From assembly GCA_018829185.1 (NCBI GenBank), contig JAHJUI010000025.1, positions 1 to 55,831 of the forward strand: DNA of 55,831 bases, written 5' to 3'. Source of the DNA: Nanobdellota archaeon. GTDB lineage: Archaea > Nanobdellota > Nanobdellia > SCGC-AAA011-G17 > PNOQ01. The notes beneath the pieces are model-generated. The model did not search any database. It saw only the letters and a program-made list of their open reading frames with translations, and was not told the origin of the DNA. Both the position numbers and the translations under genes were made by a program. Numbering within the stretch: position 1 is the stretch's first letter; each line of letters starts with the position of its first letter. Positions 38,117 to 48,814 of the stretch are shown in pieces.

Positions 38117-38780
38117 CTAACTTAACTTCTTTTATTAAATATATCCCATTATTAACTTCCCATTTTTTAACTGCTTTAATAATTTTTATTTTCTTTTTAA
38201 AAAGAGGACAATCAACTACAAAAGTTTCTGCCTCACCACCTTCAAAACCCAAATGAAATTTAAATTTTTCTTTTAATTTTTTTAGTTCAAAAAATGCTTC
38301 TTCATCAATTTTCCTACCAAGCCATTTTTCAGTTAATCCATCACAAGCTACACCAACCACTATTATCTCAAAATTATTTTCAAAAAGTTCTCCCCAATAC
38401 TCTTCTTCCTCTTTTTGCCATAAAGGATTAAAACATTCTAAACCTAAATCATCACAAATTTTTTTAATTCTAGAACTTTGATAAACAGATAAAATTGCCC
38501 CAGTAACAATACCTTCAATTCCAAATTTCTCTTTAGCCTCTTTAATTGCATTCTTTAAATCTTTTAATTCTTCTTCTTTAACACCTTCTGTTTCAAAAAC
38601 AAGTAATGGTAACTCCATCGCATCAGCCTGAACTTTAGCTAAATGAATATTCGGTGTATGAAACATATAACTTTCTTTATTTTTAGAATCAATAGTAATT
38701 AGACAAACTACTTCTCCTTCTGCCTTATAACAAGCAAAACAAGAATCCTTTCCTCCTGAAAATAAAATGCCTAATTTCAT
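38106..38780 (-). CDS. dph6: Diphthine-ammonia ligase (Dph6, ATP-PPase)
   Basis: MKLGILFSGGKDSCFACYKA, EGIVTGAILSVYQSSRIKKICDDLGLECFNPLWQ, GFEGGEAETFVVDCPLF. Confidence 0.93.
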   Translation of the reverse strand: MKLGILFSGGKDSCFACYKAEGEVVCLITIDSKNKESYMFHTPNIHLAKVQADAMELPLLVFETEGVKEEELKDLKNAIKEAKEKFGIEGIVTGAILSVYQSSRIKKICDDLGLECFNPLWQKEEEEYWGELFENNFEIIVVGVACDGLTEKWLGRKIDEEAFFELKKLKEKFKFHLGFEGGEAETFVVDCPLFKKKIKIIKAVKKWEVNNGIYLIKEVKLVKK

Positions 38781-38787
38781 ATAAAAG

Positions 38788-38897
38788 TGCGCCGGCCGGG
38801 ATTCGAACCCGGATCACAAGCTTTCTTCGTTTTTGATTAAACTTTTCTTAAAAGTTTACTTGGAAGGCTTGAATGTTAGCCATTGCACCACCAGCGC
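38788..38897 (-). tRNA. tRNA-Gly(TCC) with 38-nt canonical-position intron (38823-38860)
   Basis: GCGCTGG/CCGGCGC acceptor; anticodon stem CAAGC/GCTTG; loop CTTCCA^A; central BHB helix CTTC/GAAG; intron hairpin AAACTTTT/AAAAGTTT. Confidence 0.92.
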
Positions 38898-38914
38898 ATA
38901 AGAAACAAGGAAAA

Positions 38915-40168
38915 TTAGTTCTTTTTAAAACTTTTTCTTTTGTAATATATACCTATAAAAAAGATTGTCAAGATTAAACTAAATAATCCATAAAAAGGAA
39001 CTTCTTTATCTAAGAAACATTGTTTAGATGATTCAGTCCATTGATTTCCAATAAAATCTGGGGGGGTAGCAGAAGTATTAAAATATTGCAAGGTAATATT
39101 ATATGTTCCTATATTATCCCCATCACCATCATCAATACAGTCTGTAGCACTCCTAATCCTAATTATAATATCTGCCCCATAAGGGCTAGATCCTCCACAG
39201 ATGTATCCACTCATAGCACATTCACAAAAAGGAGCTACCGTCGGAGTACTTTTATCACACCAAATGTTTGTATAACATGAATCAGGTGGACAATCTGAAT
39301 TATCCCAACAAGTACTTAATGGAGCACAAATTGGATTGACTAATAATAATTGAGAAAAATTAAAACCCCCAGAAATTGTTTCATTCACTTTAAATTGATA
39401 TTGCAATTGACTTCCAGAAACATCATTGCCAGGTATATAAGGAACAATCCATTCAAGATAAACCAAATTAGAAAGAGTAGTATTTATCCCAACACTTTCT
39501 ATAAAATCATCTGGCCCACCATCATTTTCATAAACATTAAATTCTGCATCTAAACCATCACAATTCAATCCAGAAGCTCTCAAATAAACCAAATCAGATT
39601 CATTAACAGTTAATCCCAAGGGATTACAACCACTAGGAAAAGTTGAATTGCACCATTGGGGATCAAATAATTCACAAGGTAAACCTCCACCAGCTACATT
39701 ACAATAAACCTTTATTGGATAAGATCCAACACCTGTACAATTTCCAACATGCGCATTAATTAAAGAAGAAATAGAAGCAACACAATATTCTCCAACTTGT
39801 CCATCAAAAGTTGTATCACAATTAACAACCTCATTTGTTTGATCATGTAAATAAGCAAAATCTGACTGATCTGGCCCAGCAGGACCATAAACATGTGCAT
39901 TTTCCCAGTCAGTAAAACTTAAAATAACTGCTCTATTTGTATCATCAATACGATCCAGTCCCGTATGTGGACAACAAACTTCGTAGCTATAGGAAATTCC
40001 ATTTGGGGGGGAAGCATGAGCATTTCCTCCATTATTTGAAACAAAAAAAACAGAAAGTTCTCCTGGTAAACAATTTAATTTTATAGAACAATCACTAGTT
40101 AAAGCTCCAGCTTGAACTAAAGAAAACATTACAAAAAAACAAATAATAAATAAAAATATTTTTTTCAT
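38915..40168 (-). CDS. Secreted, C-terminally anchored surface protein
   Basis: Signal peptide MKKIFLFIICFFVMFSLVQAG; C-terminal TM + basic tail FYGLFSLILTIFFIGIYYKRKSFKKN. Confidence 0.75.
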   Translation of the reverse strand: MKKIFLFIICFFVMFSLVQAGALTSDCSIKLNCLPGELSVFFVSNNGGNAHASPPNGISYSYEVCCPHTGLDRIDDTNRAVILSFTDWENAHVYGPAGPDQSDFAYLHDQTNEVVNCDTTFDGQVGEYCVASISSLINAHVGNCTGVGSYPIKVYCNVAGGGLPCELFDPQWCNSTFPSGCNPLGLTVNESDLVYLRASGLNCDGLDAEFNVYENDGGPDDFIESVGINTTLSNLVYLEWIVPYIPGNDVSGSQLQYQFKVNETISGGFNFSQLLLVNPICAPLSTCWDNSDCPPDSCYTNIWCDKSTPTVAPFCECAMSGYICGGSSPYGADIIIRIRSATDCIDDGDGDNIGTYNITLQYFNTSATPPDFIGNQWTESSKQCFLDKEVPFYGLFSLILTIFFIGIYYKRKSFKKN

Positions 40169-40176
40169 TGTTCTAA

Positions 40177-40479
40177 CTAAATGTGGAAATCACATATTCC
40201 CTCTGGGTCAGTAGTTGTCATATAAGAACACAAATAACCGCCCTTAACAAAATCTACCCAATCAGAAACTGAAACATCTCCAGCCGAAGTATGTATCTCA
40301 CAATCATCAACTATCCCATCTCCATCAATATCTAATCCTAAAGTTTCATTCATAGTATGTCCAAAAACAGCAGGATTATTTGTTCCATAAGCCTTTACTA
40401 AAACAAAACCACTAACTAATAAAACCGTTGCAAGAATAATGTAAAAATGCTTCTTATCAATATTTATAACAAGTTTCAT
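40177..40479 (-). CDS. Small secreted/anchored protein
   Basis: N-terminal TM, short exported domain with DIDGDGIVDD motif. Confidence 0.6.
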   Translation of the reverse strand: MKLVINIDKKHFYIILATVLLVSGFVLVKAYGTNNPAVFGHTMNETLGLDIDGDGIVDDCEIHTSAGDVSVSDWVDFVKGGYLCSYMTTTDPEGICDFHI

Positions 40480-40500
40480 TGTTCACCTCCTTTTTATGGA

Positions 40501-42891
40501 TTAATATGCTACATTACTAATTCTAAACTCATCTATAATACCATTAACAGCTTGGCCCCCAGTCTGACCAGTACCAATAGTCATGTATCCCGATAAACCT
40601 TCTGGCCAATTTGCCCATTCACAGTCTGGACAATTCCAATCATCTATTTCAGATACAAGTTCACCATCAACATAAAACTTAAGGAATTCCTCTTCCTTGC
40701 TCCATGTAACCTTTACATGATATGGGACATTGGGTGTCCAATTTACAACAACTGTGTTTGTTCCATAAACTATATCATTAAAAAAAGTATTTGCTTCCCA
40801 AAAAGCATATTCTCCCCCACCATGCTGTAATTTAAAATACAAGTAATCTTTATCTACTGGAATAGGTACAGAACCAAAAAACTTTCCTAGTCTTAAACCA
40901 ATATCTCCTGAATAATCTTGGAAGAAAGTACGATGAATTCCATCATCTCCATTCCAACTAGGCACAAAAATGAACTCTAAAGTTCCCTCCTCAATATCTA
41001 AGTTATTATTATGGTCATAGGATAATAAATCTCCATCATTTATCCTAACCCCTACTCCTCCCCCACTATATGCTGCAAAATCAGTAATGCCATATCCAGC
41101 CCTTGGAGTTTCACCACCAGCCCCATTAAGATTATTATCAAATCTTAAAAGTAGTAACGTATCTGGAGTTTCAAATTCTGAAAATTGGCAAGCTACATTT
41201 GAACAAGCTGGATTTATCTGACTCAGTTCACAAAAATTAATTCCCACATTTCCATTTGCAGTTGAATCACAATCAATAGCAGATTGTCCCCCAAATCCAA
41301 GTAGATTATTTCTTTCTATTACATTTTCTTGAGCATCTCTTAAAAACAAACCTAAATCATTTCCCATAATATAATTATCATAAATGTGATTGTTTCTAAC
41401 CTTATCAACATCCCCCCCCAATAACCCAATTGCAATAGCATTATTAATAAAATTATTATGGTATATTGAATTTATTACCCCTGGTACATTTGTTTTATAT
41501 TCCTCTATATACAAACCATAAATCTCATTATCAACAAAATCATTGTTATAAATATCTGCTAAAGGAGTATTATAATTGTATTGTCCAAACATCTCAATTC
41601 CAATTTTATTTTTTTCAAATTTATTATTCTCAATAACCCACTCTATTCCTCCAGAGTTTACAATTGCTGCATCAAAACCAACAAAATGACAATTCTTAAC
41701 GGTTACTCTTCTGTTTGAACCAGTTATGGCTGCCGTATCTTGTCTAAGTAAATCTTCAGATAGTTCAGGACCAATTATTTTCGAGCCCTGGCAATCTATA
41801 GTAACCCTAGGAAAACCAGGTAAATAACCTATACTTATACCATAACTTTCATACATCTCACTCCAATCAAAAATTTCATTGGGACATAAAGTTATATCCT
41901 CTATAGTGAAAACCCCCCCAGCTGTAAGTTCTTCAGGATCTACACAATCATTATGGTCTACCCCATAATCATCTATCCAAGTCCCATTTCCTTCAAATTG
42001 ATCAAAAGGAGATTGACAATCTTGATCTCCAATATTTATTCCTTCATCATCTAAAACATAATCTATTTTACCATCTGCATCGTGATTATCCTTACCATCA
42101 TCACAAGGATAAATATCAGATTTTTCTCTAACTTTAGGCATAAAATCTATTATGTGATTATAATATTCTATTTGACAACCAGGATCTCCTCTTTTCAAAT
42201 ATAAACATTCATTTTCTTCATCAGGAGGAGTAGTTGTAATTATTTCAGTAGTATCACAATAACCATCATTATCATTATCTTTCCAATCACCACATGCTGT
42301 TCCTTCACTGCCTATATCTTCATTCCATTCTCCATGTCTATCCATGCAAGATTCATCTCCTGGAATAGAACCATCAATACATTCTCCATCAATTGTGTCA
42401 CAATAACCATCCAAATCATCATCTAAACCATTACCGCAATCTACAGTTTCAGAAGTATCATCTAAATCAAAACATCCACTATCTCCTGGAGTAAAAGGAC
42501 CATCACAAGTAGAATCTGGAAGATCACAATCTCCATCTCCATCATTATCTAATCCATCATTACAAACAGTAGGCATACAACATATATTCACAGTATTTCC
42601 ACCAGGACCAAATCTTGGGGGGGGGAGTTCAGAAACAGCTTCAATAGGACCTTTTTTTGAATAGCAAGATTTTCTATAATGATAATAATAACCATCCGGA
42701 CAATATTGATCAAAATTATCAGATCCTATTGGAGCACCAACACATAATGCATCAGTACCTTCATAGGTTTTACACGTTATTGGAGAAAGCAAAGGTTCTC
42801 TTTCACTACCAATATAAGTTTCACATCCAGAAGTTAAAATTATTAAAATAATAAACAAACTAAAAAACAATATATTTAATTTTACACCCAT
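40501..42891 (-). CDS. Putative lipoprotein: Asp-rich CxDGxDNDxDGxxD repeats + parallel beta-helix + C-terminal LamG/ConA-like domain
   Basis: Lipobox-like LTSGC; repeats CNDGLDNDGDGDCD, CGNGLDDDLDGYCD, CGDWKDNDNDGYCD; right-handed beta-helix (NNKFEKNKIGIEMFG, NDFVDNEIYGLYIEE); LamG-like end. Confidence 0.78.
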   Translation of the reverse strand: MGVKLNILFFSLFIILIILTSGCETYIGSEREPLLSPITCKTYEGTDALCVGAPIGSDNFDQYCPDGYYYHYRKSCYSKKGPIEAVSELPPPRFGPGGNTVNICCMPTVCNDGLDNDGDGDCDLPDSTCDGPFTPGDSGCFDLDDTSETVDCGNGLDDDLDGYCDTIDGECIDGSIPGDESCMDRHGEWNEDIGSEGTACGDWKDNDNDGYCDTTEIITTTPPDEENECLYLKRGDPGCQIEYYNHIIDFMPKVREKSDIYPCDDGKDNHDADGKIDYVLDDEGINIGDQDCQSPFDQFEGNGTWIDDYGVDHNDCVDPEELTAGGVFTIEDITLCPNEIFDWSEMYESYGISIGYLPGFPRVTIDCQGSKIIGPELSEDLLRQDTAAITGSNRRVTVKNCHFVGFDAAIVNSGGIEWVIENNKFEKNKIGIEMFGQYNYNTPLADIYNNDFVDNEIYGLYIEEYKTNVPGVINSIYHNNFINNAIAIGLLGGDVDKVRNNHIYDNYIMGNDLGLFLRDAQENVIERNNLLGFGGQSAIDCDSTANGNVGINFCELSQINPACSNVACQFSEFETPDTLLLLRFDNNLNGAGGETPRAGYGITDFAAYSGGGVGVRINDGDLLSYDHNNNLDIEEGTLEFIFVPSWNGDDGIHRTFFQDYSGDIGLRLGKFFGSVPIPVDKDYLYFKLQHGGGEYAFWEANTFFNDIVYGTNTVVVNWTPNVPYHVKVTWSKEEEFLKFYVDGELVSEIDDWNCPDCEWANWPEGLSGYMTIGTGQTGGQAVNGIIDEFRISNVAY

Positions 42892-42924
42892 CTTTTATCA
42901 AAAAGAATTAGAACTTAACTCTAT

Positions 42925-45900
42925 TTAAATCTTTTTCTTTTTATATAAGTAAAATCCAATTAAAATTGATAAAACAAATATTATTCCTAAACTATCAAAG
43001 AAAGGAATATCTTGATCTAAGAAACAAGGTAAGTTTTCTTCAGTCCGTGTACTTATAACTAATTCCGTTGTTAAATTAATTGTTTCATAAACTATGTCAT
43101 AAGTTCCAATATTATCCTCATCACCATCATCAATACAATTTGTTTGTATTTTTCTAGTCCCAGTTCCATCTCCGTTATCAACATATCCATCATCATCGTC
43201 ATCATCGTCTTCCCCTTCATCTACAGTTGTTTGATTAACAATAATATTAAAAGATTTATCTGAAATTGTTCCAACTTCAACTTTAAAATAATATTCTGGA
43301 TCTGTTCCCCCATCTGAAGTCCATATTGCTCTCCAAGACTTTTGAGCAACATTATTTGAAAAAACAGTAACCTTTTCTGTAATATGATCATCTCCAATTA
43401 AATCATCTTCATAAATGTTTAAAGTAGCTTCTTCGCCATTGCAACCATCCGAACCTTCAACAAACATATAAACTAAAGTATTATTTGCAACTTCATCTCT
43501 TCTTTCATAACAATTTGTACCTTCTTCATCTTTACACCATTCTACCCTTGTTAATTGACAAAGTTCTTCTCCAATTCCCCCACAAGCAGTTGTACAACAA
43601 ACTTCTCCACTTGGACAAGTATAAGAAGTTAATTCAGAACCAAAACAATTCCCATCAACACAACAATGACCGCCATTAGCAGTACATGAATTAGATAAAC
43701 AAGTTGTACTATCCTGACAAATATTTATCCCAGTACCATCAACATATAAACATTGAATCCCAACACATTCTTTATGTTCTGCATCTGCACCACAATTAAT
43801 ATCTTCTGAACAAGTATCTATTCCACTTCCTTCTACTTCCAAACATTGTTCTCCGACACATGCCGCATGCGTATCTGGACTACTACATTCAGAATTTCCT
43901 TCACAAACATTAGTACAACCTAGTCCTGCACAAGAAACATATAAGCATTGTAAACCAACACATTCTTTTCTTTCTCCACCACAATTTCTATCATCATCAC
44001 ACAAATCTGCTCCAGCACCATCTACATATAAACAATCACCAGCAGTTAAACATTCTTTATGTTGTGCAACATTCTCATTTGTAACAGTCATTATATTTGA
44101 ATTTTCATTATCTAAGCCAACCACCACTTTAAATTTATAGTCTGGATTCCCATCAAGATCTGCTCCAGGGGGATCAAACCATAAAGCATTCCAAACAAAT
44201 TCATATCTCCCACTAGAAGGAATAACCCCGTTATGGGGTAACATAGTTAGTATATTAGAAGGAATTTGGTCATGATTTCCTGCACGATCTTCCCAATGAG
44301 TAAATTGTATTGAATTTCCCTCGCAATTTTCAGTTTTAACAACTAAATAAACTAATGAATTATTATGTACTTCAATCAACCCCTCGGGATTATACCAATC
44401 CACAGACCAATAAGCATCTGTTATCCTACAATAATTAGAAGAAGACCTATAGATACATTCACATTTTGAATCACAATCAGCAAGACCCAATCCCCCTTGC
44501 TCAACGGGACAACTATAAGTTAATGGATTATTTACATTAAAAATAGTATATTCACATTCTTCTCCAGAATCTAATATTCCATTCCCGCAAGGAGGAAGTT
44601 GAACATTTTCTTTACAATTTCCATTTATATCAACTGTATCTGTTGGATTATTACAACATCTAAAATAACCATTTCCGCTGACATAATATTCATTAGGATC
44701 ATCACCACAACATTCAGTACAATCCCCTAAAAAAGGATTACAAGTTCCAGCACTTCCCAACCCATTTCCAAATTCTCCAAAAATAAGGTGTTCCCCTTCT
44801 TGTACAAACTTATATCCACAATCATTTTTACAAACACTTTCTGAAATATCACAATCAACCCAAGCCAAATAATAATTAGGTATAGCACCCGGAACTCCAT
44901 TTCCTTCAATATCTACTGGTCCCAAAAAATCATCGTGGTTAGAATGAAAATAACCTTCCCCATTAAAAACAGCTTTTTGATGATCAATCAAACAGGCTTT
45001 ATCATTTATATTATCTCCAGTACATCCTCCAACCCAATCGCAAGTATCATCACTCCATATTGTAAAATAATCAAAAAATTCAGATGAATCATCCTTACAA
45101 CACATTCTCTTATAAACACCTTCTTGTTCAGGTAAATCAGGGAACCTATTGCCTAAGAAACAGCTTAACCCTCCGCAAGAAGTTGCACCAACACATAAAT
45201 CACAATCTCCACCAAAAAGATCTGCCCTACTTAAATCACAATCGGGAGATATAGCATTCCAAGTAATTTTTATGTAAGGCGCACCAGTACCAATATAAGA
45301 AGAACTATAAAATTCATTTGTGGGCCCTTCATCAGCCTTAATGAAACATTCTGCTACATTTCCAGGCATACAACCAGTTCTCCATGAAGAAGCTTTTGTT
45401 AACGAAAATCTAAATTGAGTAGTGGCTGCACCTTGTGTAGGACCAAATACCAAACCATTTAAAGCATCAGAAATATCAATTGGGGCTCCAGAAAAATCAT
45501 ACGGAAAACCAGAATATTTTTCAAGTTCATAGGAAGCACCATTTCCACTAATAGTTACTTTTTCAACATCCGGGTAACAAGAACCATAAGGAATTGAAAT
45601 TCCATCATCACAATCAAAAGGAAAATACAATAAAGCTCTATCAATTCTAGATGAAAACGTTGTAGTTGTAGTACTGCTTCCCCTAGTAGCATAATGCCTA
45701 TCAAATTCTAAATTAGCCCACCAAGAAACTGTGTCTTGACCATTCTCGCAAGTATAACCTCCAGGATTATTACAAGTTAAAGAAGGAATCAAACAACTGC
45801 TCCCTGTTCCGCCAGGATTCAGCCTACAATATTGGCCGCCTTCTGAAGGAACTCCATTTGGACGTGTCAAATAACTAGTATCATGAAAATAAACATAACT

Positions 45901-46128
45901 AACTCCAGATCCTTCTGGAACGCAATAACATATACACCCGCTAGCTCCACCATGCAATTCAGGAACATATCCTTCATGGCAATTGTTATAATCTAAAATG
46001 GGCAAATAAAGTGGAGCTGGTCCACTATGACAACCACAAGTACCTTGAGCACTAATTAAAAAACTAGAAAGAATAATTACTAAAACACTAAAAAACAATA
46101 AACTTATCCTCTTTTTTATCTTATTCAC
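42925..46128 (-). CDS. Large Cys-rich secreted surface protein, C-terminally anchored
   Basis: Signal peptide; many CxxC-like clusters; C-terminal PFFDSLGIIFVLSILIGFYLYKKKKI. Confidence 0.78.
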   Translation of the reverse strand: MNKIKKRISLLFFSVLVIILSSFLISAQGTCGCHSGPAPLYLPILDYNNCHEGYVPELHGGASGCICYCVPEGSGVSYVYFHDTSYLTRPNGVPSEGGQYCRLNPGGTGSSCLIPSLTCNNPGGYTCENGQDTVSWWANLEFDRHYATRGSSTTTTTFSSRIDRALLYFPFDCDDGISIPYGSCYPDVEKVTISGNGASYELEKYSGFPYDFSGAPIDISDALNGLVFGPTQGAATTQFRFSLTKASSWRTGCMPGNVAECFIKADEGPTNEFYSSSYIGTGAPYIKITWNAISPDCDLSRADLFGGDCDLCVGATSCGGLSCFLGNRFPDLPEQEGVYKRMCCKDDSSEFFDYFTIWSDDTCDWVGGCTGDNINDKACLIDHQKAVFNGEGYFHSNHDDFLGPVDIEGNGVPGAIPNYYLAWVDCDISESVCKNDCGYKFVQEGEHLIFGEFGNGLGSAGTCNPFLGDCTECCGDDPNEYYVSGNGYFRCCNNPTDTVDINGNCKENVQLPPCGNGILDSGEECEYTIFNVNNPLTYSCPVEQGGLGLADCDSKCECIYRSSSNYCRITDAYWSVDWYNPEGLIEVHNNSLVYLVVKTENCEGNSIQFTHWEDRAGNHDQIPSNILTMLPHNGVIPSSGRYEFVWNALWFDPPGADLDGNPDYKFKVVVGLDNENSNIMTVTNENVAQHKECLTAGDCLYVDGAGADLCDDDRNCGGERKECVGLQCLYVSCAGLGCTNVCEGNSECSSPDTHAACVGEQCLEVEGSGIDTCSEDINCGADAEHKECVGIQCLYVDGTGINICQDSTTCLSNSCTANGGHCCVDGNCFGSELTSYTCPSGEVCCTTACGGIGEELCQLTRVEWCKDEEGTNCYERRDEVANNTLVYMFVEGSDGCNGEEATLNIYEDDLIGDDHITEKVTVFSNNVAQKSWRAIWTSDGGTDPEYYFKVEVGTISDKSFNIIVNQTTVDEGEDDDDDDDGYVDNGDGTGTRKIQTNCIDDGDEDNIGTYDIVYETINLTTELVISTRTEENLPCFLDQDIPFFDSLGIIFVLSILIGFYLYKKKKI

Positions 46129-46151
46129 CTCAACAAAAGATATATTGTATA

Positions 46152-48776
46152 TTATTTAAATCTTTCTTTAAATATATAATCTATTTGATTATTAGTCCAA
46201 CCTTTCTGTAATAAAACTTTTCTAATTTGTTCATTCCTAAATCCTTGACCTAATGCTCTTTTAATATAAGCACTTAAATTAATTTTATCTTGTGGTGTAA
46301 CAAACATTCTCTTATGGAACAATTTCATTGTTACTTTATTTGTAACTTCTCTAAAATTACCTGGTCCTTTATAGAAATTAATATACCAAACTCCAGCAAC
46401 TAAAACAACAAATAAAACTATCCACCAAACCCACGGTTTTTGTTTAGTACAATCTTCTGGACAACTATCTTCATCTTCATAAATAACTTGACAAACATCA
46501 TCACCGCAACAATTATTTGCAACATCACAATCTCCATTGTATGGCTCAACAGAAAATCCTTCTACATCTGTAAATACTATACTATCTACTTCTTGAACTT
46601 CAATAACACCAGGAACAAAATAAGTTACATCCCTAGTTCCATAAGCATCAAAATATAAAACAGATTGCCAAGAATCAGTACTAAAACCAGTAGAAAAAAC
46701 TTCAACTTCAGAAATATTATTAGTTAATCCAATTAAATTTTCAGCCAACACATTATTAGATCCACCAGTTACACTAATATCTTTATCAATTAACAATCCT
46801 TTTTTATTTCCAACTAAATATCTTACTTCAATTAAACTAGCTTCCATATCAACATCAACATTATTCACATTAAAACCATAAACAGCTTGCCTTTTATTAG
46901 AATCATAAGCAGAACTTAAATCACAATCAATTATTTGGTCTAAATTAGTAAGTTTCATATTTTGGAATTCTAAAAAATCTAACAAAACTATATTTTTTGG
47001 AACATTTTTTTGCAAATCAAGTAAAGCATCTGCAATATCTCCATAACGAACTTCTTTCAAAGTTTGTATTGAAGAAGAATTTTGAACTCTTGTAAAATTT
47101 GCTTTCAACCCATTCAAAGTTGAATTAGCAGTAGAAAAGAAAATTGAATCATAGCCAAACAAAGTATAAATACTTTTAACATTAGCACTTGCACTGTCAT
47201 AATTTTTTTTAGCATTTTTTATCAAATCTGCAGTATCACTTAACATTCTGGGTAAAAACTCCTCTAAAGAACCAACATAAATAACAATCTTAACAGGACT
47301 ACTCTCTCTACTTTCATTATCAACAACAATCAAACTAACAGAATAATTCCCTTCCCTATCATAAAAGTGAGTAACTTCTTTTCCCAATCCAGTTTTATTA
47401 TCCCCAAAATTCCACCTAAAACTAGTAATCGTATTATTTTCAGGAGAATAACTTTCAATTGCATCAAAATTAATTAATTCTTTTACAGCAACATTTTGTT
47501 TATCCACATTAAGAACAGCTATTGGTAATTTAACAACACTAAAATTAGCTTTAATAACTGAACCACCAAAACTTAACTTCAATACACAATCATTTCCATA
47601 TTCATCTGGAGTATTTAATCCATCAACAGCTTCTAAATCAAAAGTTAAAGGTCTACTTAAATTCAAAATTGGTGCTGCCCTTTTAACTTCTCTAATTGAA
47701 GTATATTCAAAACTACCAGATTTAATCAAAACGTCATCTATTGTTATTTGACCGCCACTATCTAATGCGACCCTAATTGGAATTGTACAATAATCATTTT
47801 CATAATTACAGTTAATTGGATCCATATAATCTGTTAAAGAACCAGTCAATGTAGTCCCAGAAATTATAACTTCTCCTGAAAAGTCTGAATCATAAACTGC
47901 AGGTTGCACATTCATAAAATAATAATTACTGCTTGCAATTCTCTTTCTTGGAACTTGATAACCTCCATTAGAATTCAAACATAAATCAATAACTAATTTT
48001 CCATCTTCATAAAATGGATCTTCTATTTCAATATCACAAGCCTTACTTTGATAGGTTTCGCTTGAAAAAGTACCCATATTACAACTATACCCGCCAATAG
48101 TTGCATTCAAATAACTCCCTTGACTACTTCCATCAAACCTAATTTTAGCATTAACTCTTAATTTCAAAGGAGCATATTTCTTTTCTGGTTCAATTTCAAA
48201 TATTTGACAAGCACCATAGCTTGAAGTTATTGTAAATGCATCATCATAAGATTCATCTCCAACAACTCCTTCTGGATATTGACTAGAACTAAAGTTTTCA
48301 AATACCCCAGAATATTCCCAATCTTGAACTCCATCATCTCCAATATCTAACCTTAATCCTTCTCCGTGTCCTTCTAAAGACATGGTAGCAGAAGTAAAGC
48401 CCCAATCATAATAATCCTCACTTAATTTAAATCCAATCAAAAAACTCCCGGCACCAGTTAAACTTTTTGTATAACTATTATAAGGATTTCCAACAGTAGA
48501 ATAACTTCCTTCTGAAAAACCACCAACATTAGAATTATTTGCTAACTCATAAAAACTAATACTTGTAGGATTAAAACCTTCACAATGTTCAACATCAAAA
48601 GTAAACAATTCATCACCAGAAATTTGACCAGTATAATTAATTTTAAATTTTCCTAAAAAGGGTTCATCAACACTAAATTCTTCTTTCCCTAAATTCAAAT
48701 CTAAGATTACATCAGAAGCACCAACTAACATTATACTAAACAATAACAAAAACAGCAATATTCCTCTTTTTTTCAT
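46152..48776 (-). CDS. PKD-domain secreted/membrane surface protein with cytoplasmic C-terminal helix
   Basis: PKD motif FDAIESYSPENNTITSFRWNFGDNKTGLGKEVTHFYDREGNYSVSLIVVDN; TM WVWWIVLFVVLVAGVWYINFY; cytosolic tail. Confidence 0.8.
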   Translation of the reverse strand: MKKRGILLFLLLFSIMLVGASDVILDLNLGKEEFSVDEPFLGKFKINYTGQISGDELFTFDVEHCEGFNPTSISFYELANNSNVGGFSEGSYSTVGNPYNSYTKSLTGAGSFLIGFKLSEDYYDWGFTSATMSLEGHGEGLRLDIGDDGVQDWEYSGVFENFSSSQYPEGVVGDESYDDAFTITSSYGACQIFEIEPEKKYAPLKLRVNAKIRFDGSSQGSYLNATIGGYSCNMGTFSSETYQSKACDIEIEDPFYEDGKLVIDLCLNSNGGYQVPRKRIASSNYYFMNVQPAVYDSDFSGEVIISGTTLTGSLTDYMDPINCNYENDYCTIPIRVALDSGGQITIDDVLIKSGSFEYTSIREVKRAAPILNLSRPLTFDLEAVDGLNTPDEYGNDCVLKLSFGGSVIKANFSVVKLPIAVLNVDKQNVAVKELINFDAIESYSPENNTITSFRWNFGDNKTGLGKEVTHFYDREGNYSVSLIVVDNESRESSPVKIVIYVGSLEEFLPRMLSDTADLIKNAKKNYDSASANVKSIYTLFGYDSIFFSTANSTLNGLKANFTRVQNSSSIQTLKEVRYGDIADALLDLQKNVPKNIVLLDFLEFQNMKLTNLDQIIDCDLSSAYDSNKRQAVYGFNVNNVDVDMEASLIEVRYLVGNKKGLLIDKDISVTGGSNNVLAENLIGLTNNISEVEVFSTGFSTDSWQSVLYFDAYGTRDVTYFVPGVIEVQEVDSIVFTDVEGFSVEPYNGDCDVANNCCGDDVCQVIYEDEDSCPEDCTKQKPWVWWIVLFVVLVAGVWYINFYKGPGNFREVTNKVTMKLFHKRMFVTPQDKINLSAYIKRALGQGFRNEQIRKVLLQKGWTNNQIDYIFKERFK

Positions 48777-48814
48777 AACTTAATTTCTAATTACTTAATT
48801 TATAAAACTTTTCT

